Positions 36,067 through 49,500 of a DNA stretch of 64,000 nt are shown here, piece by piece. How positions within the stretch are numbered: the stretch's first letter is position 1; every line of letters begins with the position of its first letter. The notes beneath the pieces are model-generated. The model did no database searches. It saw nothing but the letters and a program-made list of their open reading frames with translations, and was not told where the DNA came from. A program made the translations under genes and the position numbers. This stretch comes from Lichenostomus cassidix (Eukaryota > Chordata > Aves > Passeriformes > Meliphagidae), in NCBI GenBank assembly GCA_008360975.2, contig CM039182.1, positions 81,313,405 through 81,377,404 on the forward strand, written 5' to 3'.

Positions 36067-39000
36067 AAAATAGTTTTAAGAAGAGTCCTGGACCTGAGTA
36101 CTGGAAGAAGGATTTCAAACACCCCCATTCTCAGTGATTTTTCAGGAAAACAAGGTTCTGTTGTTTCCAAGTTTAGCTTTCTCATTGCCTATGTGGCATT
36201 CACATATTTGTAAAAATTTTATTAATAGAAAATAATTAGTCTTCTTTAACTGGCTTGTCACAAAAAAATTTAACTTGCATATATTGTGATATCTGACTTT
36301 ACAGCCAAATTAAATGAGCCACTTCATTCATGAGGTACATGCTAAGTATTTTTCAAAACTCATTACTGGATGTAAGACAGAATTTGATGTTGTTGCTTTT
36401 GAACTTTGACATAAAACAGGCTACTAAGCACATGAACAGGAGTTTGACATTTTGCAATGTTTCAAGTGATATCAGCTGTATCAGCTCCAAATTCCTTCTG
36501 TAACTCTAAACAAATGTCTGTTCTATAAATTACCTCACTGCTTTCCTTGGCCAAAATAAATTGATAACTTCAACATTGAACAACTGCAAACAGAGATCGC
36601 TATTAGGGGGTTCAACCTTTCTTGACACTACATATTCAAATAGTTATAGTTGCATATATTTGCAGTCTCTAAATTTTGGTATGAGAATGCTACTGCAATG
36701 CAGGACACCTATCAGTCATGCTAAGACAGGAACTCTTCTCCAAAATACAAGTAGGAAAGGACACCTGTCAATAGCTCCTTAATTCTTGGTCACACTGCTT
36801 TTCTCCTATTTCTAGCAGTGGGTGTAATGACCCAAGAGAGCTCCTTTCGTCACAGAGGTTGCTTTTTTATTTCATCATGGCTCAAGAGTGTTTTCCACAC
36901 GTAGCCTGAAATAAGATGCTTCTGCCCATCGTCTTGATAGCAGATATACATAGTATGTAAGATTTGGGACCTTTCAACATATTTCAAAATGTCAGTGTAT
37001 TTAAGCTTAATATTGTAGAAGTCAATACTCATAGGATTTTGAGGAAGCAGAAAGAGGAACAAGGTTTTTGGACTGAGTTACAGTCTACAGAATGGTCAAT
37101 AGACCTGACCATTGATCTTTATCATGAATGCCTCTTTCCATTATCATTTTGTAAGAACTGGCAGAATATTGCTGATACTAACATTAAAAAGCAGTGATGC
37201 CAAGTTCTGAAAGACCCCACTATCTTATTGCAAGGTTTGTTAATGCTAATGATCACAGCATGCCTGCACTTGGTGTGTGTTCTAGTCAGTAAACACAGCA
37301 TTAATTTACAGTGCCCTATTTTTGACACTACTAAAAGTAGCCTTTTCCCACCAAATTGTGCCATAATCACAAGGCCTGTCACTGTTATGTTGAAAGCAGT
37401 CTTTCATGTGAGTCATCACTACAACTGCCTAGCAGAAACACGCTCTTTGTCCTGATCTGAACTTACATCGCTTTAGGAATTTGATTGTCAGATACTTTAA
37501 CCACGAGTTTATGTTATCCATACCTTGGAGATGGGGAGTGCTTGGCCACTGATGGTGCATCACAGCATGTAGCATTCCCTTTTGGTTAACACTGGTGTAA
37601 CACCTTACACAGAAGTATGTGGCTTTTCTGCTTTGACTGAGGGGTATCCAGGACTCTGGCCCATCACTCTTGACTGTCAGACCTTAGCAAACTCTGAATG
37701 GCTGCTCTGCCCTCTGTATTTCTTCTCCCACACTTCAGTAGGGCCACATTGACATCTACTATGTAAGCAGTTCTTTTCCACATTAATTCAAAGGATGATG
37801 CACTGCCATAGTGTAGCTGCCCAGAGGGGTATGTAACAGACTATTTTTCTGCATATTTTGTGCAGCTGCTTTCAGAAGGGCAACTAAAGTTCTCATACAG
37901 ATTGCTGTAGTGATGCCACTGGAGAGAGTTGGACATCAAATGGTACAATAACACAGTGGTGTGGGATATTTGTGATGACCATGAACACTCACAAAAGCTC
38001 ATTCTTATCACAGAACACAACATAAAAATATGAGTAAACATCATGCATCATGCAAAATGGAAATATTCAAGCTGCACAAGATAGAGAAGTATATCCTCCT
38101 TTAAATTAAACTTATTCTGAAGATTTTTCATGTTGACAGTTTTGTCCCAGCACCTCCAGATGTATATTGGCTACTACAGCCTTTAACATATACTGTTGAC
38201 TGGAACCTAGGAGAACTGGCATGAAGTTGATAATATTTGGTACTTCACAGACATTGCTGCTGGAAATGTCACTAGTTCGGATTGTGATGGCACAAACTAC
38301 AGTGAACCCAAGCCATGGATCCATGCTGGCTTTTGTGGGCACAATCTGTTCTCAGAAACCTTGTCTCCCTTGTGTCACCAGTTTCCACTCCTGAGCAGGG
38401 TTGCCTTAACTGTAAAGAGTATGTGGAGTAGAAATTTTAACATATTTTACACATTAGAATTGTTTTTCCTAGCACACAGGGTATCACAGGGGATGTTGCT
38501 TTGGCACTGAGAACAACTGTAAAAAACATACTAATCATTCATTCTATACAAATTATGTTAAAACAATGACTCACAATTTCCCATCTAGACAGCCTTTTTG
38601 AAAACTGTGTTAAGATGGTTAATCAAAACCAGCTTGGCATGTGTAAAATTCACCCAAGCTAATGTTACTCTGACCAGAATTTCCCTTTGAGGAGCACGAT
38701 ACCTTGGCAGTGAAGCTGGCTTGCAAATGTAAATGTAGTTTTTCAGTATGAGTTAGGGAAAAGCACTGCTTTGGACACAGCCAGAAGTAATGAGGCTACA
38801 GCTAATAAAATACCTGTAGTTCTTTGGGACAACTGCAACAGTGCTAGCTTTTCACTATGTCACCAAAATTGATCTGTTAAGACTACAAAAAAAAATAAGT
38901 GGGTCAGCCCACTATAAGATTATTTTCAGAGGTTTTTCAAGATCAGCTTCCCCCTTACTGTGTAAAGGTAGCAAAAAAAACATCAGCTAATTGAAGAATT

Positions 39001-39790
39001 TTCCACTGGAAAGACACTTATATTACAGCCACTGATTTCAAATGTTGTCTGTATACCCAATTGCACAAAAGACACTCTAGCTTTTCTAAAGAAACAGCTA
39101 AGTTTCATAACATTTGGTATGACCTACTAATCTTAAAAAACAGTTACAAATACTATGTTCATGGTTTCATACAGTGTATGTTTTAAGGTGTCAGAATAGT
39201 ATTTATACAAGCTATAAACTGTATATTAAAACTCTGTGTTGGCAGAGTAAATGTTGCAAATATGTAAAGCTCTTTGCCATTGTACTTCAGAATTCCAGCC
39301 CCCAAACTTCTAAAAGGTGGGCAATGTTCAAAGAACAAAACAAGCTACCCACATAAAACAAAAAAATTCACTGAGCACTAAAATCAGCTTCTGTTCTGAG
39401 TCATCCATAAAAAGGCCTAAATTATGAAAGCATTGGATAGGTGAAGGTGGAAATATTCACCAAACCCTGAAACACCAGAAGAAAGGACACTCAGTGAAAT
39501 TAGAAGGTTGATTGAAAAAAAGGTGAAAATGAAGCACACAAGGTTCAAGTGACCTTCTTGAACTTTCTGACACAGTAGGTTGTAATACACTATCAGGATC
39601 AAAAAGATATGAAACAAATTCATGGAGACCTTATCTATAAACAAACTATAAAAAAAAACCAGGGCAGGGAAATGTACCCTCTGATGTCACTAACACACCT
39701 GTGGAGGCTGGGCAAGGTATGAAGGAAACTGACCCCACAAAGTGGTCAAACTCGTGTGCTGCCTTTCATCAGCAGCTTCTTTTGCAATTC

Positions 39791-39855
39791 TTGGAGACAC
39801 ATTACTGTGCTAGATGGACCATGGCCTTACCCTGCAGGAAGTTCCTGTGTTCTGG
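39791..39855 (+). mobile_element. 3' tail of an ancient CR1/L3-like element
   Basis: The sequence ttggagacacattactgtgc, then tagatggaccatggccttac, then cctgcaggaagttcctgtgttctgg follows the well-known tail of older amniote CR1 families (ggagacaggatactgggcta, then gatggacc, then a tctgacccagtatggc segment and a ttcttatgttctta end). About 65 bases can be followed; the upstream part is too decayed to place. Confidence 0.65.
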
Positions 39856-41267
39856 TGCTAGAGTCAAAAGTGCTTCAAAGGAAAAGAAAAAGATAAAGCA
39901 GTTATGACACAGTACCCTCGCTGACTTTATTTTAAAGCAAGGCAATTCAGAAAAAGAACTGAAAGCCCAGTGAGACTATGAATAGAGAGCATTGTACAAC
40001 TATTCCTGAGCTGGAAGGGAACTGTGAGAACAAAGTTGAACTTTGTGCAACAACAGGATAAAACATACAGGAAGCTAAATATTAATTTATATAAAAGCAA
40101 TGTGTCTCAAGTGCCTGGTATGCCATAAACCTCAATAATAAAGTCAACAAGGATGATTTGTTTGTGATTTACTCCACAAAATTATGTCCACAATAAATTA
40201 TTACTTCACTATTTTTACCAAATATAAAGTTTTATTTTCCAATAATTGTCATAGAAGTAGTAAACAGCCCTGTAAATCATGCTTTTTCTTGATCACAGAG
40301 AACTCTCAAATTAATAATCCCTTTTTTTGTGCACAGGTCTGGGTTTAAATGTCATCAGGAAACAGTCATTATAGCATCTGCCAAAAAATTAATAATAACC
40401 ATTAGCAAAATGAGACAGAATAAGAGCAAGTTGATTGCATTAAAATGGACATTTAAAAATAATTTTACAACAAGAGACCTTCAAATGTGCTCCTAAAGTC
40501 ACATATTAATGTGACAACAAGATGAAAAATTCCAGAAAAAGAAGGAAAATTCATATTTGAAATAATTGTAAACTGATTGTGTGCTGTCTACTGTGTGATT
40601 GCTTTCTGTGTCACAGAATATTTTCTTACACTGAATGGGATCAGTAAGAAGAACAGGGGATTTGCAAGGAGTGACCCAAGGAACACCAGCAGTGACCAAG
40701 CAATCCATAAAAATTTTTGGTCATGCCTGCTATGGAAAAAGGAGACAAAGCTACCATCATCTCTAGCAGATTTGAGATTATTTCTGAACACACTCAGAAA
40801 AGAAAGAATTTAGTTTACCTCCTAACACGTTTTTTTACTATCATTCTCTTCCTCACTTAATTCTCTTATTTCCACTGTATCTTTCCACCCTTGTTTCAAC
40901 CACATAATAGCCTAAGTGGTCAACAAGACAGATTTGTGCTGCTGCACCACTGCCAAATCCCTGTAAGCATAAAGACAACTTCATAAAGCACCATACAGCC
41001 CAACAATGGCATCTCTCAGCAATGCTTTGAGACTCCAAACTGGACCAGATGACAATAAGACATGCCTTTGTTTTCTTCAGTGATGAGACAAGTGAAAACC
41101 ATCAGACATAGTGAATTCATTGTTCAGCCTCGTTGTTTTTCCCTCCTGCGTTTTCCTGTGTTAAATATTAAGATCAGAAACCTAGAATTGCAGCAATAAT
41201 TCCTGATCATGACAGCAAGCATTTTCTCTAAAAAGGATACTTGATACCCTCTTTCATGGTATCTTAA

Positions 41268-41283
41268 TTTTTTTTTTTTTTTT
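41268..41283 (+). repeat. Poly-T run (T16)
   Basis: Sixteen consecutive T bases in intron, with no associated retroposon seen on the minus strand. Confidence 0.85.
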
Positions 41284-42767
41284 AATCTAAGGACACTGAG
41301 AAAGGCATTATGGCATGTTCTTAAAACCAAAGCCTTGTCTTTCTATGTCAGCATAAAAGTAAAACCAAATTTATTTCTGGTTTAGACCATGCTGTATCCA
41401 ATTCAGAACACTGCCATACAAGACTAAACTGCAAATAAATTAATACATTTTTAAATTGGATAGATCCAAATAATTATACAGTATATGTAAACAGACTCAA
41501 GTCAGTATTAACAAACTGTAATTTCACTTGGACTATCAAGGAAGTAATTTTACAACACTCAAGCACCATACCTCAAATTTGAAAGGAGTCTAACAAGAAC
41601 ATACATTGAAAACATTTTCAAAGTTTCTATGAAGAAACATACACAGCTGTGAAAGAAACATAAAATATACAAGAACCTAATCTGGTTACAAAAGATCTGA
41701 AAATCTGTGTTAAAATATAGCACATACACCGAAAATAGGAGCAATGACAGCAATTGATTGAAATAAAATAGCAAATAAGCTAGTAAAGACAGAAGAAGAA
41801 TATACCACATTTCAGGAGATCCAAGGAGTATTTTCTACATGTTAGGCATAAAAGAAGTCTAACAGCGAATTTTATCAACTATTGTACGAGAAGGTAAAAA
41901 CTGTTAATTACAACAAAAGAAAAGCAGAATGATCAAATAAAAATGCCAGTTCTCTGTCAAGGGAGAAACTAAATTGTATGTTTACATCATGCTAAGCAAT
42001 AATTGTGATACAGTTTTATGTTCCAATATATTAGTGCACAAACATATAAAGTCACATATACTAATGTTGAGACATTCTGGAGCAGCAGGTCCAATAAAAC
42101 ATGCTCAAGCATCTTATAAGAGTTCATGATTATGTATGTTTATTTCCCATACTTCCTAAACACCAGGTCAGCTCCAGAGAACTGAGGCAAAATTAGATTG
42201 GTAAAAGGTAAAAGTAGGAAGTGAAAACAGAAAATAAATGGTCAACTTCTACACTGAAAGGACTGTGTTAGAGGATTCAGAGAATTTATTCAATGTCTTC
42301 CTAAATGTTTCATAAAAGGGAATGTAACAGTGATGTGGCAAAGATTGATGGGGTTTTAATATTGTTCAGGGTATTCAAAACCAACTAAACATGGAAAAAG
42401 TTGCAGAAGTGACTCGCACTGCTGTGACTGGCCATGAAACAGCAGATGAAATACAGCCTGACAGATGCAAAATAGCAGGAACAGGGAAAACAGCTTTAAC
42501 CAAACACCTCCAAAAGTAGGCTTCACCTTAGTTACTACATCCTCTGAAAAAGATACAAGACTCACTGTGAACAGCTCTTTGAAAAAATGAATGATAGCAG
42601 GGGCTGAAAAGGCAAATAAAAGGACAGCAATTATTAGGAAAAGAATAGAGAATCAAGCATCAAGATGACATTGTATGAATCCATGGCGTGCATATTTCTT
42701 GAACAGTTTGCACAATTCTTTTCTCCCTATCTTAAAAAAAAAATTCAAAGGAGAAAGAAACCATGTT

Positions 42768-43060
42768 GGCAATATCCCCCCTCAGCATTCTCTTCTCTAG
42801 GCTGAACAGCCCCAGCTCAATCACCCTGCCTTCAAATGAAAGATGTTCCAATCCCTCAGTCAACTTTGTGGCTCTCCACCTGACTCACTCCATTAAATCT
42901 GTATTCCTTTTTTACTGGGGAGCCCCGGACTGGAGCCAGCACTCCAGATTTGGTGTCAGCAGTGCCAAGCAGTGGAAAAGGATCACCTCCCTCAACCATT
43001 ACGAAGCACGTAGCTCTTCCTAATGCAGCCCAGGGCACAATCACACAACCAGGTCCAGCA
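42768..43060 (-). mobile_element. CR1 LINE fragment, C-terminal ORF2 region
   Basis: The plus strand carries reversed CR1 blocks in order: cattctcttctctaggctga, then acagccccagctcaatcacc, agatgttccaatccctcagt, ctttgtggctctccacctga, tactggggagccccggactg, agcactccagatttggtgtc, aaaaggatcacctccctc and ctcttcctaatgcagcccag. On the minus strand this corresponds to the CR1 protein region with LGLFSLEK. It has internal stops and lacks the 3' end, so it is a dead internal piece. The match is weak beyond 43050. Confidence 0.93.
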
Positions 43061-46000
43061 CCTCCCAAAACCCTGAGGAAGTATAAGCCCTGACAGACCT
43101 GTGCTTCTGACATACTGACCCACAGGAACACTGGAGACATCAGGGTAGCCTCAACAACACCTTGAGAAGCCCTGAAAATCTGTTCATGAATGTCAGAGAA
43201 CTCACTGAGAGCAGTGCTTGAAAATAAAGAAGGAAGTGAAGCAGGAGCTTTACCGATGGTAACAGTAGCTTTTACAAATCATAAGCCCTCCTTTCCTTGA
43301 GATACTAAAGTGTCAGCAAAAGGCAACACTTCTGGAGAGCTGACATTTGCTGTGGCAGGTGTCAGAATGAAGGGAAAATAACAAGACAGTGATAAAGGGT
43401 CATGGTTGGGGCATATCTGGTAGAAAAATTTAGACGACTGAAGAGCATGGACAAAGGAAATTTGGATTTCCTTTGCACAGATCAATAGTCTCATAAAGCA
43501 GCTCAAGTCAGAAACTGCTGCAAAAAAAAGACATGGTAAATTGATATGACTGCTTACAGAAACCTAATAACCTGAATAGATGGCTTTTTTGCAAAATATG
43601 GTTCAATCTAAGCATATCTTTTTAGGCAAAACAGAAAAGAAACACAAGACATTGCCAAGAAAAGGAGCCTCTTAATGACTGTAGTGAAATACTGTGACTG
43701 TGTACTGAGTTGTAGTAGCACAATTATGGGAAAGGAAGGAAACAGATTTCTTCTTTAGGAGAGCTGCCAAAATAAGAAATAACACCCTCTTGGAAAATTT
43801 TATTAATCATAGAAACAACATGCCTAGAAGGGTATGACATCAAAAAACTGGACAAAACCATGTTAAAATAATCTAAACTGTGAGGGGGAGAAAAATACCC
43901 AAGAAAAAATCACAGCATTTAATTGTCGTGAGGCTAAAACAGGTTTTGTAGCACTTACTCAAAAATCTGTGCTCTTTCCCTGTGACACCTGCCTTTCCCA
44001 AACACTTTCAAATCATCTGCTAAAAATTTCCCAAAGACTTTAATACAGCATTAAATTGCCACTCTGGTTCTTGCACAGTGCCTTTAGGACCTCAGCTCTT
44101 CGTATTGCTCAGAGCTTCCTACATGCAACCTTGGCTGTTCTGCCCATGGGCTGCACATGCCACCACAAACAGTGCTGCTGTAGTGGGCTGCATGGGAAAG
44201 GACTGCCACTGGCATTTGTATCACCTCTTTTTCCCCTGCTCTTTCCCCCTCTTCAGCTGTGGGGGTTGATTTATAGCAGGGGACCCAAACACAAGCATGC
44301 AGGGATCTCAACAGCTGCTGACATCAGCGTGTTCCAGTCAGCATTACCAGCATCCCACGCAGGAACAATCATCTGGGAATCTAAGCAGCTCCTGAAGAGA
44401 AGCATAGAGTCACTACAGGATAAGTATCACAGGGAGAGCCACCTACTGCACTGGAGGGGACACACAGGAAAGGATGTCAATCTGGAGTACCCCTGATGCA
44501 TCTCCTTCCAGCTGGCCACTGGGAAGAGTTTATCATTTCCCTTTTCTCTCTTTTTCCTATTTAGATTCTCTTTCCTCACCATTAGAGTCAACACATGCCA
44601 TCAGCTACAAACCCTGCCAATAAATCTTTGTGCATGAGAGCTTGTCCCAATATCTTTTGCTCAACATTGTCTTCTCCTCAAATTCTGAAGCCTCCAAAGG
44701 GATTTCTAACTTCAAGAAGTAGTCAGATTTTGATAGCCGCTAAAGTGACAGCCTTTACATGAACACTGGGGACCAACAGTGCTAGCAGCCTGGATGCTGC
44801 TTCCTTAGGAAGGAAGTAGTGAAAGAGGCAGTCCAGGTTTTCTTTCCTCTTGCACTCCAGACAAACCTTTCCATAGGGCAAAAGGCACAGGTGCGGGATG
44901 CAAAAGTTGAACGTCAATGTAGGAATGGACACTTGTACCAAATCTAGTAATGACAATGGCAATAAAAATCATTAGTAGCATCACCTTCATCATAATCTCT
45001 TCTGCAGTTTTGACATGTAAAAATTCCATATATTTTACTCAAAACTCTCCCAAGCAAAACAGAATGAGGGAGAGGTAGTCGTACATTTATTTTCCACTGC
45101 CACATTTTTCAAACTGCCTTTTTTGGGAAAACTAATCCCTACTAGATTCATGGTATTGATCAAAACTGTTAATTCTCTTACAGTGATTTAACTTCAATTG
45201 AAATGAAAGAAAAAAAGTGGGAAAAATAATTTCATGGTAATTCATAGAAATTTGACCTGTTTTAATAACATAGATAAACCTTCATTGAGATTTGTCAGAG
45301 GTTTACCCTGTTTTGCATAAAGACTGAAAGGAGAAAGAGGATTAAACTGGACAGAGGTTACACAAAAATTACATGCAGGCTTGAATTTAACCTGACAGTC
45401 AAGCAGATTCACCATTAACACAAGTCATCTCAAACTTCTCTCATTGCCTGCCTCTGTCCTGTTCAAGGTCAAATGCCTTCTGCATCCCAGATCTTACACA
45501 ATGAGCTTCTTTTCCTTCTGAATCCAAACTGTCATACTATAGCTCAGACTTCCTCTCCAGATATTTTTGTGGGGTTTGTTTGTTTTTTTTTGGAATTGTG
45601 CTTATAGGAATGTGGAAGTAAATCAAAATGATAATACAGATAATGTCTTTAAGTGAGAAATTCTCAGATGAATTTCACATGCACACACATACACACTTTT
45701 TATTATGGAAATAAAAAATTTAATACTAGTCATTTCAGTATATAAGTAAATAAATATAGACTGATTATTTTAATGTAACACCTGTATTTAAAATAGTATT
45801 ATGTAAAATTTAAAGTAACTTCACAACAGAGAGCAGCAGTGGAGCATTTCCTTAAGATGGGTGATCCTAATCTTTATAATCCTGATTTAAAATACAGAGT
45901 CCTTCACATTTGAAATGCTGCAATTGTTTTGTAAAGTGTTCATTGATTTAATGAATAAGGTAGGCCCAACTACTCGTGAACTAGTGGTGTGATTCCATGT

Positions 46001-46506
46001 GTAACTCCTAAATGTAGCTACCTTCTAATTACAAAGAGATTCATTATGTAGCTGTAAGATTAGTTAAATGTGGTAAACTAAATTAATCCCAGTAGGATGA
46101 ATAAAGAGAAAAAGCCATTCCAATCTCTTTTAACAAGCATAGGATTTCATGTCTCACTGAACTGCAAGTACTAAAATTAGTCAACAATCAATTTACATGT
46201 TACTTCACAGAAGGTTCCATCATTGCTTGCAAAGACTTTCTTGTTTCACAACTTCCATTTCACACCTTTCGCAACAAAGCTTTTTCTCCTCAAAAGTTTT
46301 CAGTGGAACAATTTGCATGCAAGTCTGGATCCCCAAAGTAAAAAACCCAGCATACTCAAAATCCCAGAAAGCATTTCACAACTTCCAAAAGAATTGGAAT
46401 ACCACCTTTTTACAGTAAAACCTCTCTAGGTAGTGTATACCACACACATTACCAGAAAATTTACCTGAATTAAACAATGAAATATTTGGCATATTTCTTC
46501 ACTTAG
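43061..46506. other. Intronic stretch, no gene seen
   Basis: Mixed intron. A GC-richer patch at 44060-44500 gives a 146-codon plus-strand frame (44056-44496) overlapped by other frames, with no recognised domain. 45600-46130 is strongly AT-rich. Confidence 0.55.
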
Positions 46507-46580
46507 AAGAATCACAGTAATTTTAGGTTGGAAGGAGCCTATGAAGATCATCCTGTCCAACCTCCTGACTGGTTTCAAAG
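46507..46580 (-). mobile_element. Short CR1 3' end
   Basis: The sequence gaatcacagtaattttaggt, then tggaaggagcctatgaagatcatcctgtccaacctcc is the reverse complement of a CR1 terminus (the ggttggaaggagcc ... agatcatc ... gtccaacc block). Only about 75 bases remain. Confidence 0.85.
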
Positions 46581-49500
46581 ACAGATAATGGTCAAATTAC
46601 TTCATATAATAGAGATAAATCTTATATTAATTTATTCTTGTGTACCCAAAACTGTAAGTGTTTTTATGGAGTCATGAGTTAATTAAAAGTTACACTAAAG
46701 AGAGAAATACAATACAAAAATGCTAACTGCTCTTTAATAGTTCTTTTCACAGTAGGAAATAGCATTTTTATTACCAATAATGATATTCAATTTCGCAGGT
46801 GAAGACAACAAGCTAATTCCCCTAAAATGAGCATAATACCTTTAATCTCTGTATTGAAATACCCAATCCCAAAACACTGCTCAAGGAAGACCCCCACATC
46901 CAGTCAAATTCCCAATCTCAATATACAACTCAAAGAAAAAGACTGCCAAGAGGAGACGAGTCACAAAATGTTAAAAAATACCTGGTCACATTCTGCCTAA
47001 ATTATCACACAGTCTCAATGGAAGCACACAACTTTGACCATGAAAAAAACCAGCAGGAAAACAAAGGCAAGAATTTGCAGATACTGTCAGGAATGGAATG
47101 AGAGAGACACAGCAACAAAAGTGCGAAATACAAATGTACTCCTTGCAGTTATTGCAACAATACAGAAGTGACCTTCCCTCCTATTTTGCTGATTGCTCAC
47201 ATCCACAGAAATAGATGCAAACACAGCCACAGCCACAGTAACAGACATGGCTGAATGCTACCTTCTAGTCAATGTTTGTGGATCATAATATAGAAACCGA
47301 TGGAAAACATGCATGGCATGTAGAAGAATACAGTCATCCCATGATATTCTCACATATTTCTGAGAAGACTGGCCAACTCCAAGTAACTGTACTATATCAA
47401 ATCCAAAGTCACTGTCGAACTGATTTAGTGCTAACAAAGTTAATTAAAAAAAAAAAACAAACATGCCATGTACCTGAAAAACTGCTGGACTTGACACCAC
47501 CTTCTCGATGGTTGAAGCAAAAAAAATCTACTCTTGCAGTCAGTTCAAGGCCCTGAGCACTTAAATAAGCCAGAGAAATAAATCAAAATTTAAACTAAAC
47601 ATCGGCCCTGCATCACGCATTTCTTTCTGAAGCAGCCTATCCATAGGATGTACACATTACCATCACCAACAAACCTATACCAATATACAATCTTAGTAAG
47701 CTGCCTTCTCTCTGAATAAATTCACAGCTTCCTGGTCAGTGGTAGAGAGGAATCTGAAAACACCCAGCACAAAGAAAGCTTCATTTAGGTCAGAGGGAAA
47801 TGTTTCCTCTGTTTTGCTTTGTGTTTTTTCAGATGGAGAAATAAAGAAAAGGAGGGAACTATTTGGAAGCAACAGGATATATTTTTTCTTCTCCCCATTA
47901 TTATGCCAACTGTCTGCCACTGTTGCAGGGGCAGGTTAAAAGTCAGCTAAGAGACTGGCAATCCCTCTGTCTAATCTACACCAGTGAGCCACAGGTATTA
48001 ATTCCACTTAAACAAGAGGATACAGCACGACTGGCAAGCTACAGCTGTAACATACAATGTAAGATTCAAAGACTGAAAAGACATGGAGCATGAACAATGC
48101 CATGACCATGAAGCAGACTGTTGCACCTCACATCAGGCTGGCAGTTTTTAGGTTAATAATTTAACACAGCACTGTGTCTCTGCACAGCCCAGTGAAAGGG
48201 GACTTAATAATTCTCTGCCCTCGGGTAGGAACAGCTTTATCCAGGCAAGAAAGGAGAAAACGATGATGATGTGAACCTTAACTGTAGGCCTGATTGGATG
48301 TAAAGAGAACACAGATGTCCAGATCAAATTTCTGTTATATGAATAAAAATGTAGAGTTTGCGTAAGAACAGGTTTCCTCTGCATAAGAACATGATGCCCA
48401 GCCACACAATTAGAGGGATGCTGCAAACAACCAGATAGAAAGAGAGAAGCTTCAGGTTAACCTAAGGATAACTCAATCTAGGTGTGATCTTCTTTTACTT
48501 GCTGCATCCCATCTCAAAAACATTTGCAACTGTGTAGCTTTCTGTATTCCCATTTTGTAAACAAATTGCTGATTTTACAATTATTTTAATCTGAGTTGTG
48601 TTATGGGCAATTGGTAGGTTACTGGCAAATACCTGCCAAAGTGGTAATCCTTAAAAATGAGATACTGATTCATACTCTCACAGTGCTCAGTATAACTCCA
48701 GAGAATGTAAAAAGAAATGTCATGCTCGATAAAATGTTTGGAAACTAGGCCAGCTGGGGTTTGTGTGCCAGAGATGTCTTCTGATGATAAGTACAGAAAC
48801 ACGTGAGCAATGACCTTACCTCCAACAGACTTCCAGCAAGTTTGGAGTACCTATGAAGATAATTCAGTTTATTTAATCCATTCCCCTGCATAAAAAAATC
48901 ATAATTCACATCCGTTTTTTTTCATGCTAAGGACATCAATGAAAGCAACACAGCTGCACCAAAATACCATGCAGGAAACAGTGTCCAATTATTTTTAACA
49001 CACTGGGTGTTCAAATCCATTGATAGTTAAGTATCTCCCACTTTTACAGAAGCTACTATTTTAAGGTGCAGCATAACTGTGTCAGGAACATGACTTAGCA
49101 ATCGTAAGCTCCAAGGAGTCACAGACAGGTTAGATAAATATCATTATCCTTGAAATAAGGCAGCCTATGCCAGTATACCCTAAAAGCAAATGAAAGAGCT
49201 ATGACAGCCTTTGGCAAGAAAGGGAAACAGAGAGAACATCAGGTATCACAAGACTCCAGCATCCCCATACTCATACTTCTAAACCTTCATGAAAGTACTT
49301 CTGAGCACCCATTACAACATCTAATTATATACATCTTACAGACACTGTAATTATTTCGCCAATATGACAGGAAAAATCTGAAGCAGAACTCCACAGCTCA
49401 GAGATGCAATTTTCTACACTTTGAAGTACTAATGGACAAATCTCGTTCTGTACCCAGTCCACCTCTGCAAGAAGCTTTTTCATAAAGGAATAGTTTACTG

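Larger units (their letters stand above)
36067..42767. other. Intronic stretch, no gene seen
   Basis: AT-rich intron with the ancient CR1-type tail at 39791-39855 and a T16 run at 41268-41283. Open frames are all under about 110 codons and unrecognised. Confidence 0.55.

Noticed and set aside
36421..36460. Minus-strand LLFMC-like hydrophobic stretch resembling the ADCY2 exon 2 region
   Set aside because: Only four or five residues agree; the frame is closed by a stop shortly upstream, and no acceptor or donor brackets it.
44056..44496. 146-codon plus-strand frame
   Set aside because: Overlapped by other open frames in a GC-richer patch, with no homology recognised.
49001..49030. Possible tRNA B-box (gtgttcaaatcc)
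   Set aside because: No A-box or cloverleaf can be drawn around it.
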